From Planctomycetota bacterium (GTDB lineage Bacteria; Planctomycetota; PUPC01; DSUN01): a DNA stretch of 8,868 nucleotides. Location: assembly GCA_016872875.1 (NCBI GenBank), contig VGYW01000344.1:1-8868 (forward strand). The letters are read 5' to 3'. The notes below the pieces were generated by a model. That model ran no database searches. It saw nothing but the letters and a program-made list of their open reading frames with translations, and had not been told where the DNA came from. Below, piece after piece: positions 1-4,696 of the stretch (within the stretch, counting starts at the first letter, position 1; each line of letters begins with the position of its first letter). A program made the translations under genes and the position numbers.

Positions 1-58
1 GCGCGGCCATTTTCCTGTTGGGGTGCCGGCGGCCCGAAAGCGGAAAATCCTGGGGGTT

Positions 59-75
59 CGGGGGCAAAGCCCCCG
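59..75. repeat. GC hairpin, 7-bp perfect stem
   Basis: CGGGGGC and GCCCCCG are perfectly complementary around an AAA loop. There is no T-run on either side, so an intrinsic terminator is not supported. It resembles the short GC hairpins scattered as repetitive extragenic palindromes in many genomes, but no second copy is present in this window. Confidence 0.5.
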
Positions 76-210
76 ACGCACCGGCCGCAGGCACACCCAC
101 GATCTCAAGGACTTGGGACGCTGTCAAAATCTTGTTTTTCTGAAAGATTCTTCTCTGACGCTTGGTTGCGGCTTGCCGCGATGGGTCCTCAGTGTTCTCT
201 GTGGTGTGCT

Positions 211-237
211 CGGAAAAGACTCCTGGAGTCTTTTCCG
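211..237. repeat. 27-nt perfect palindrome
   Basis: Arms CGGAAAAGACTCC (211-223) and GGAGTCTTTTCCG (225-237) are exact reverse complements around one central T. The right end abuts CATACTGTGTCAA (238-250), which is the exact reverse complement of 340-352 in the downstream repeat unit. The palindrome is therefore probably one module of the same element. Its function is unknown; it could form a hairpin or cruciform, or bind a dimeric protein. Confidence 0.75.
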
Positions 238-264
238 CATACTGTGTCAAACATCAGGTGCGCA

Positions 265-330
265 GTTGACCCACTATGGGGAAAACGGCCCCGGATGCGT
301 CCGGATCGCCAAAATACCCATAGTGTGCCA
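265..330. repeat. Palindromic repeat unit, copy 1
   Basis: The unit starts GTTGACCCACTATGGG and ends CCCATAGTGTGCCA. Outer arms CACTATGGG (272-280) and CCCATAGTG (317-325) are complementary. A 22-bp core at 289-310, containing the small hairpin CCGGA-TGCG-TCCGG (291-304), is identical to that of copy 2. The layout, an outer inverted repeat around an inner hairpin, is typical of REP-like or miniature mobile elements. No transposase is visible in the window. Confidence 0.75.
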
Positions 331-338
331 GGTTTAGG

Positions 339-404
339 GTTGACACAGTATGGCGGGACCGCCCCGGATGCGTCCGGATCGCCGAAACGCCCATAGTGGG
401 TCAA
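339..404. repeat. Palindromic repeat unit, copy 2
   Basis: This is a second unit of the same length as copy 1, in direct orientation and 8 bp downstream, with the identical 22-bp core (363-384) and diverged arms. Its right end, CCCATAGTGGGTCAA (390-404), is the exact reverse complement of the left end of copy 1 (266-280), so the two units together are bounded by a 15-bp perfect inverted repeat. It ends 3 bp from the peptidase stop codon (408-410), and would form structured RNA at the 3' end of that transcript. Confidence 0.75.
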
Positions 405-407
405 GTG

Positions 408-2465
408 TCAGGGGCGCGGGGTTGGTCCGGTATGAGGCGGGTGGGCGGGCACGTTGGCGGTGTCGGCCTTGGTGGGGGCGTGGCGGAGCTTGACGAAGCC
501 GTGGGCGGCGAGGAACTGCATCGCGGCGTTGAGCTTGGGGAGCTCGACCTCGCAGCCTTCGGCTCGGAGCCAGTGCCAGACGTCCCACGCGGTGCGTTTG
601 CCCGTGCTGCGGAACATGGCGAGCTGGAGCCACTGGGGCGCGCCCCAGCCGACCGTCAGCCCGGTCTTCTCCGTCAGTTCGCGCAGCGCCTCTTCGCTGA
701 GCGCCTCGAAACACAGCGAGCCTCTGAAGAGCCGCTTCGGCACGATCTTCCGTGCTTTTTCCTCTTCGTCACGCGTCACGCGACACGCGTCACGCGCCGC
801 CGCCTTGGCCTCGAGCCCAGCTCTCTTCGCATAGCGCAGGTCGGCGCGAAGGTCGCTCATCTCGCTCTGGGCGAATGAGCTGAGCCGCCTGGCGAGGGAG
901 TTGAGGCGTTGGGCGAGCTTCCCGCGGTGGTTAGGGGTGAGCTCCGTGGGACTCGTGCGGACGAGGCGGGCAGCGGACTTGATGCGCTCGAGGTTCCGCT
1001 GCGTCAGGTGCTCGATGCGGTCCGGGGGGTCTCCGCGCTGCGCCGCCTGGAGAATCTCGTCCTTTCCGAGGCCGAGTGCGAGGCGTGCGAGCCAGTCGGC
1101 CTCGCGGAGGCCGGCGGTGGCGAGGAAGGCGCAGTAGGTGGCGGCGATGCGGCCGATGTGCGCGAGGGCACGCGGCGAGATGTGCTCGATCGTGTCGAGC
1201 GAGGTGTGGTAGTAGGCGTCGGGCCAGCAGCCGAGGACGGGTGTGGGGGCGCCCACGGCGGGCTCGCCGAAGAGGTTGTCCACCAGCGCCCCGGCCTCTG
1301 TGCGGAAGCGGAAGAGCGGGTCGTCGCGGACGAGGCGGCGCATCAGCTCGAGGGCGAAGGCGTCGGCGTAGGCGGGGAGCGCCGCCCAGTTGTAGAGCAG
1401 GTTCGCGCGGGCGCGGGCGTCGCTGAGGTCGTTGCCCACCATGTCGAGGTTCAGGCCCGCCACGAGGCGGCGCAGGTGGGGCCAGTTGGCGAGGAACGCC
1501 TGGTAGCCGCGGACCTCGAAGGAGTGGACGATGCGGATGCCGCGTTTGAGCCTGGGCAGCTTGCCGGCGTCGGCGAGGGCCTTGATCGCCCGCACGGCTT
1601 CGAGGCCGAGGGCGCAGCCGGAGTTGTTGTCGTTCGCCCCCGGCTCGCAGAGGTGGCCGGTGACGGCGATCTCCTCGCTCGTCTCGCCGGGCAGAAGCCC
1701 CGTGGCGAGGGGGATGACGCCCGTGTAGAGCCGCGTCTTGACCACGGCGCGCAGCTTCAAGGAGGGGTTCGCCTTGAGCATCTCGCGGAGGCGCCGGCCG
1801 TTCGCGGGGGAGAGTGCGAAGCCGAAGCCCTTCTTCGGGGTCTTCCAGGGCGGCACGGTGTAGTTGTGCCACTGGCAGGCGTGGTCGAAGTGGCCTGGCG
1901 CCTTCTCCTGGGGCGAGCCGGCGAGGCGCATCACGTCGGAGAGCACGCCCACGGCGCCGCGCGCGAAGGCGTTGAGGCCGATCTCCAAACCGATGCCATC
2001 GGTGAGGACGATCCTCCCCCTGACATCCCTGCCCTCAAACGATTCGGGCTTCGCCGCGTTCTCGATGGGGACGACCTCGGCGACGATGCCCTCGGGCGGG
2101 GTGGGGGCCGAGTACATGAACAGGCTCATCGGGCAAGAACGATAGGAGGAGAGAAGCGAGGACGAGGACGACGACGAGGACGAGGAAGATTGAGGAGGGG
2201 CGATGATCTCCAGGGTGGCGTCTTCGACATCCCATGCCTCTGGCATGACCCAGCCGCCGAAGGCGGTCAGGCCATCGGCGGGGTATTCGAGCACCTGGGC
2301 GTCGGCGAGGCCGATCTCGCGCATGATGGCCGCGATCTCCGCCGCCGTCTGACGCATCCTGTCGAAGGAGTTCCAGCGCGCGTGCTCCCAGAGGCGTGCC
2401 GTGAAGTCGCTGGCCCGTTCGCCCGAGAGCTCGCCCTTCACCGCCTGCCAGATCGGCTCGTACAT
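408..2465 (-). CDS. M28-type zinc metallopeptidase with PA-like domain
   Basis: This is a 685-residue protein with no signal peptide, so probably cytoplasmic. After an N-terminal cap comes a PA-like domain (about 128-215, with GRDVRGRIVLTDG and GAVGVLSD), then an M28-type aminopeptidase core. Candidate zinc ligands and catalytic residues are H271 and D279 in GHLCEPGANDNNSG, E317 in HSFEVRG, D341 in NLDMVGND, and H420 with D424 in YYHTSLDT. Exact ligand roles are inferred from the family. A C-terminal extension of roughly 230 residues follows; about 581-663 looks helical and possibly winged-helix, and the last ~20 residues are Pro/Thr-rich. The start at 2465 is chosen over the ATG at 2516 because AAGGAG lies 9 nt upstream and the predicted -10 box overlaps 2516. 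Residues 93-103 are eleven consecutive serines, and residues 557-566 are encoded by a heptamer repeat. The natural substrate is unknown. It is transcribed divergently from the pseudokinase. Confidence 0.85.
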   Translation of the reverse strand: MYEPIWQAVKGELSGERASDFTARLWEHARWNSFDRMRQTAAEIAAIMREIGLADAQVLEYPADGLTAFGGWVMPEAWDVEDATLEIIAPPQSSSSSSSSSSSLLSSYRSCPMSLFMYSAPTPPEGIVAEVVPIENAAKPESFEGRDVRGRIVLTDGIGLEIGLNAFARGAVGVLSDVMRLAGSPQEKAPGHFDHACQWHNYTVPPWKTPKKGFGFALSPANGRRLREMLKANPSLKLRAVVKTRLYTGVIPLATGLLPGETSEEIAVTGHLCEPGANDNNSGCALGLEAVRAIKALADAGKLPRLKRGIRIVHSFEVRGYQAFLANWPHLRRLVAGLNLDMVGNDLSDARARANLLYNWAALPAYADAFALELMRRLVRDDPLFRFRTEAGALVDNLFGEPAVGAPTPVLGCWPDAYYHTSLDTIEHISPRALAHIGRIAATYCAFLATAGLREADWLARLALGLGKDEILQAAQRGDPPDRIEHLTQRNLERIKSAARLVRTSPTELTPNHRGKLAQRLNSLARRLSSFAQSEMSDLRADLRYAKRAGLEAKAAARDACRVTRDEEEKARKIVPKRLFRGSLCFEALSEEALRELTEKTGLTVGWGAPQWLQLAMFRSTGKRTAWDVWHWLRAEGCEVELPKLNAAMQFLAAHGFVKLRHAPTKADTANVPAHPPHTGPTPRP
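769..796. repeat. Heptamer tandem repeat inside the peptidase gene
   Basis: On the plus strand there are four consecutive units: TCACGCG, TCACGCG, ACACGCG, TCACGCG. On the minus strand they encode part of a charged linker (residues 557-566, around AARDACRVTRD) between the catalytic part and the C-terminal domain. Because 7 is not a multiple of 3, a gain or loss of one unit would shift the frame. Confidence 0.75.
2163..2196. repeat. GAC/GAG-type repeat, copy inside the peptidase gene
   Basis: This 34-bp purine-rich tract of GAG and GAC triplets ends GATTGAGGA. It matches the intergenic tract at 2639-2672 at 30 of 34 positions, in the same orientation. Read on the minus strand of the peptidase gene it encodes most of an eleven-serine run using mixed TCT, TCC and TCG codons. 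The serine run continues a few bases beyond it, to about 2157. Confidence 0.75.
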
Positions 2466-2474
2466 CGCCTGAGG

Positions 2475-2480
2475 CTCCTT
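2475..2480 (-). promoter_or_regulatory. Ribosome binding site that sets the peptidase start
   Basis: AAGGAG on the minus strand, 9 nt before the ATG at 2465. The in-frame upstream ATG at 2516 has no comparable site. Confidence 0.75.
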
Positions 2481-2513
2481 GCATTGGGTTCCGTTCGCCG
2501 GCTGAGTGCCCTG

Positions 2514-2542
2514 CATGTTGCGCTTTTCGCGCGAGTTGTCAA
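2514..2542 (-). promoter_or_regulatory. Candidate sigma70 promoter for the peptidase gene
   Basis: On the minus strand, TTGACA (2542-2537) is a perfect -35 box, followed by a 17-nt spacer and a weak -10 box AACATG (2519-2514). Transcription would begin near 2507, giving a leader of about 40 nt before the ATG at 2465. The -35 box lies in the palindrome GAGTTG-T-CAACTC (2533-2545), a possible operator. The poor -10 match limits confidence. Confidence 0.4.
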
Positions 2543-2586
2543 CTCCGCTCGGCGAGTACGGCGCCCAGGCCTGGCGCCGGCCTCGC

Positions 2587-2672
2587 TCCTCGATCGTCGT
2601 CGTCCTCGAATCCCAAGGACATGGCAGCCGCGAAGTCCCGACGACGACGACGAGGACGCCGACGATTGAGGA
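2587..2672. repeat. GAC/GAG-type repeat, intergenic inverted copy
   Basis: Arms 2587-2608 and 2651-2672 are inverted repeats matching at 20 of 22 positions, separated by 42 bp that includes further GAC triplets (2639-2650). The right side (2639-2672) is the copy most similar to the tract at 2163-2196 inside the peptidase gene. The element is compositionally unlike the surrounding DNA and could fold into a hairpin between the two divergent promoters. Confidence 0.7.
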
Positions 2673-2722
2673 CTGGGCGGGTTACCATAGCTGGGGGCCG
2701 TACTCCTCCAGCGCATTCCCAC

Positions 2723-2751
2723 TTGACATCGGCGGGCGCGCGGCTTAGCAT
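2723..2751 (+). promoter_or_regulatory. Sigma70-like promoter for the pseudokinase gene
   Basis: TTGACA (2723-2728) is a perfect -35 box, followed by exactly 17 nt and TAGCAT (2746-2751), which matches four of six -10 positions. Transcription would start near 2758, about 48 nt before the ATG at 2806. Its location supports 2806 as the true start and argues that the missing kinase N-lobe is not encoded just upstream. Confidence 0.6.
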
Positions 2752-2805
2752 AGCGGGCGCCGCGACAGGGCCTCCGCGGCCAGGGGGACTGGCCAGGGCC
2801 TTCCG

Positions 2806-4437
2806 ATGGACGAGCCGCAGTTCGAGAGCCTGGCTTCGCTGATCGAGCGTGAGGGGCCGTTGCCGCTGGACCGCGCGCTCGCGCTCCTGAAGGAGGCGGC
2901 GCGCTCCCTCGCCGAGGCACACGCCGCAGGCATCCTCCACTGCGACCTCCAGCCCGCCACGCTCCTCGTCACGGGCGACGGCCGGGTGCTCCTCGCCGAA
3001 TCGTCGCTCGCACGGCGCCAGGGCGAGCCACGACAGCCCGACACCCCACGGACCGAACGCATCGTCTCCCCCTTCTACTACCCGCCCGAGGTGGCACACG
3101 TGAGGCCGCTCGACACGCGGAGCGACCTCTTCCTCCTCGGCGCCACCTTCTACCACGCCATGGCGGGCCAGCCCCCCTTCGACGGCCCGGACCCCGAGGC
3201 CCGCGCGCTCCAATACATCCGCAAGGACGCACCCTCCCTCGACCAGAAGGTGCCGGGCACCCCAGTGCTGGTGAACTGCCTGGTGCAGAAGCTGCTGCGT
3301 CGGAACCCCGACGAGCGCTATCAGAGCGCCGAGGAGCTCCTGGCCCTGGTCGAGCGGACGGAGCGGATGCTGAGCAAGCGGCCGACCGCTCCGCGCAGGC
3401 CGCCGCCGGCGGCGGCTGGCGCGGCAGAGGCGGTGCCCGACGGGGCCACCAAGACCCAGCGCCTGCGAGCCGTCCGGGCGCCGGCGGAGCCGGACGGCGA
3501 GGCGCCGCCGTCCGACACCCGCGCCAGGGCGGCCGCAGAGAAGCCGCTGTGGCAGACCAAGCCCTTCATCTACTCCGCCGCGGCCGGCACCTTCCTCATC
3601 GTCGTCATTGTCCTCCTCCTCTTCTCGGGCGGCGAGCGGCGGCCCGCGTCCTCGCGGCCCAGCATCGAGGTGCCCATCATATCCTCCGCCGTCACGACCA
3701 CGCCCAAGGCGTCAACCGCCTCGCCCGCAACGCCCCCGAAGCCCAAGGTCGAGCCCGTGAAGCCGGCCCCGAAGGCCACCACCGCGGCCGGGCCAGACGT
3801 CCCCAAGCTACAGACGAGCGTGGCACCCCCAGAGAAGAAGACCTGGGGCCGCATTGAGGACATGGCCAAGCTCGAGAAGTCCGAGGACTTCGAGAAGCGG
3901 GCCGTGGACATCTTCAGCGCGGAGGACTACATCATCGCCTGGGAGTACGCAGGCCCCTACAGCGACGGGAACAAGGATAGCCTTGCGCTCTTCGACGTCG
4001 TCTTCCCGCCCGAGAAGGAGCTGGGCGGCGCCCTGCCCGCCGAGGATGCGCCCAGGTGGGCACGCATGCCCACGGGCGCCGACAGGTCCAAGCCCTGGCT
4101 CATCGAGTTCGACAAGACCCCAGGCATCCAGGGCACCAACCGCTCCATCTACCTCCGCACCAAAGTCCAGTCCCCAAAGAGGCAGGAGGTCCAGCTCTGG
4201 GTCGGCAGCGACGACTCGGTCAAGGTCTGGCTCAACGGCGCACTCGCTCACCAGAACCGCGTGGCGCGGGCCACTCAGCCCGACAGCGACAGGGTGAAGG
4301 CCACGCTGAAAGAGGGCTGGAACGACCTGCTGGTGAAGGTCTCCAATGGCGGAGGCAACTGGTCCTTCTGCCTCCGCTTCCGCGGCCCCGACGGCGAGCG
4401 GCTCGACGGCATCGTCGCCCGGCCGACGGGACGGTGA
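2806..4437 (+). CDS. Membrane-anchored pseudokinase-like protein with ectodomain
   Basis: This 543-residue protein is related to PknB-type Ser/Thr kinases but starts at the hinge: residues 5-45 correspond to the helices that normally follow the N-lobe. There is no glycine-rich loop and no VAIK lysine. The catalytic loop HRDLKPxN reads HCDLQPAT (45-52), keeping the Asp but losing the Lys and Asn, and the DFG position reads AES (64-66). C-lobe landmarks remain: PPE (93-95), the Asp of SDLFLLG (D107) and the late Arg (R171). ATP-dependent catalysis is therefore unlikely; a scaffold or signalling role is inferred. A Pro/Ala-rich linker leads to one transmembrane helix (about 254-274), a second linker, and a C-terminal domain (about 365-535) with GSDDSVKVWLNG and WNDLLVKVSNGGG, resembling jelly-roll modules on planctomycete surface proteins. 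This domain probably lies outside the membrane. The ribosome binding site is weak. What the ectodomain binds cannot be told. Confidence 0.8.
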   Translation: MDEPQFESLASLIEREGPLPLDRALALLKEAARSLAEAHAAGILHCDLQPATLLVTGDGRVLLAESSLARRQGEPRQPDTPRTERIVSPFYYPPEVAHVRPLDTRSDLFLLGATFYHAMAGQPPFDGPDPEARALQYIRKDAPSLDQKVPGTPVLVNCLVQKLLRRNPDERYQSAEELLALVERTERMLSKRPTAPRRPPPAAAGAAEAVPDGATKTQRLRAVRAPAEPDGEAPPSDTRARAAAEKPLWQTKPFIYSAAAGTFLIVVIVLLLFSGGERRPASSRPSIEVPIISSAVTTTPKASTASPATPPKPKVEPVKPAPKATTAAGPDVPKLQTSVAPPEKKTWGRIEDMAKLEKSEDFEKRAVDIFSAEDYIIAWEYAGPYSDGNKDSLALFDVVFPPEKELGGALPAEDAPRWARMPTGADRSKPWLIEFDKTPGIQGTNRSIYLRTKVQSPKRQEVQLWVGSDDSVKVWLNGALAHQNRVARATQPDSDRVKATLKEGWNDLLVKVSNGGGNWSFCLRFRGPDGERLDGIVARPTGR

Positions 4438-4467
4438 CCTGAGCACTGCCCCCTGCGCATGGGTTTT

Positions 4468-4679
4468 CTGGCTCCCGAAGGGAGCGTAGTGGGTGGCCGG
4501 CGGCTTCAGCCGCCGGATCGTGGCGCACGCACGGCACAGTCCCGAAGGGACGGCAGAAGCCGCGCGGCAAGGCGGCCCGGCACGCATCTCTGCCGTCCCT
4601 TTGGGACTTCTCCACTTCTGGCGCCCGAGTCCGGCGGCTGAAGCCGCCGGCCACCCACTACGCTCCCTTCGGGAGCCAG
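4468..4679. repeat. Nested inverted repeat with perfect 50-bp arms
   Basis: Arms 4468-4517 and 4630-4679 are exact reverse complements over 50 bp, 112 bp apart. Each arm contains two smaller palindromes: GCTCCC-GAA-GGGAGC, and CCGGCGGCT (4497-4505) pairing with AGCCGCCGG (4508-4516), repeated at 4631-4650. Between the arms lies a second inverted repeat, 4538-4557 with 4589-4608, matching at 19 of 20 positions and built on GTCCC-GAA-GGGAC. The same two small hairpins recur at 7787-7831, so this is a composite of two or more REP-like units in opposite orientation. Confidence 0.85.
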
Positions 4680-4681
4680 GC

Positions 4682-4688
4682 AAGGAGG
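4682..4688 (+). promoter_or_regulatory. Strong ribosome binding site of the glycoside-hydrolase gene
   Basis: AAGGAGG, 8 nt before the ATG at 4697, decides the start against in-frame upstream candidates from 4493 that lie inside the repeat. It begins only 2 bp after the end of the 50-bp inverted-repeat arm. Confidence 0.85.
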
Positions 4689-4696
4689 AGACAACG

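Larger units (their letters stand above)
1..407. other. Repeat-rich intergenic region with no convincing gene
   Basis: Short open frames occur here, but none has a good ribosome binding site or a recognisable protein, and they run through palindromic DNA. The content is a hairpin at 59-75, an AT-richer stretch at about 120-165 with no clear promoter, a palindrome at 211-237 and two palindromic repeat units up to 404. The last repeat arm ends 3 bp before the stop codon of the minus-strand peptidase gene, so this DNA is the 3' flank of that gene. Confidence 0.7.
2466..2805. other. Divergent promoter region with embedded repeat
   Basis: This 340-bp space separates the start codons of the minus-strand peptidase gene and the plus-strand pseudokinase gene. 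It holds a promoter candidate for each direction, a small operator-like palindrome overlapping the minus-strand -35 box, and a low-complexity inverted repeat at 2587-2672 between the promoters. I see no coding sequence, and in particular nothing resembling the kinase N-lobe that the downstream protein lacks. Confidence 0.65.
4438..4696. other. Spacer filled by a nested palindrome
   Basis: Almost the whole gap between the pseudokinase stop and the next start is occupied by the inverted-repeat element at 4468-4679, leaving about 30 bp before it and the ribosome binding site after it. No separate promoter with good boxes is seen, and no T-run follows the hairpins. Either the downstream gene is read through from the pseudokinase promoter, or it uses a promoter I cannot recognise. 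Confidence 0.6.

Noticed and set aside
59..75. Intrinsic terminator
   Set aside because: The stem is good but there is no T-run on either strand.
23..337. Small plus-strand open frame of 104 codons
   Set aside because: It crosses a hairpin, the 27-nt palindrome and a repeat unit, shows no recognisable protein and has no ribosome binding site.
340..345. TTGACA as a -35 box upstream of a plus-strand gene
   Set aside because: It is part of the repeat arm, has no -10 box at the right distance, and no plus-strand gene follows.
265..404. CRISPR array
   Set aside because: There are only two units, each internally palindromic and about 66 bp long, with an 8-bp gap. No regular spacers and no cas genes are present.
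909..2669. Long plus-strand open frame (586 codons) opposite the peptidase
   Set aside because: It is rich in Gly, Val, Glu and Ala without motifs, as expected of the antisense of a GC-rich gene. The opposite strand has a clear peptidase with conserved motifs and a ribosome binding site.
4493..4696. N-terminal extension of the glycoside-hydrolase reading frame
   Set aside because: It lies inside the inverted repeat, encodes repeat-derived residues, and would bury the signal peptide that begins at 4697.
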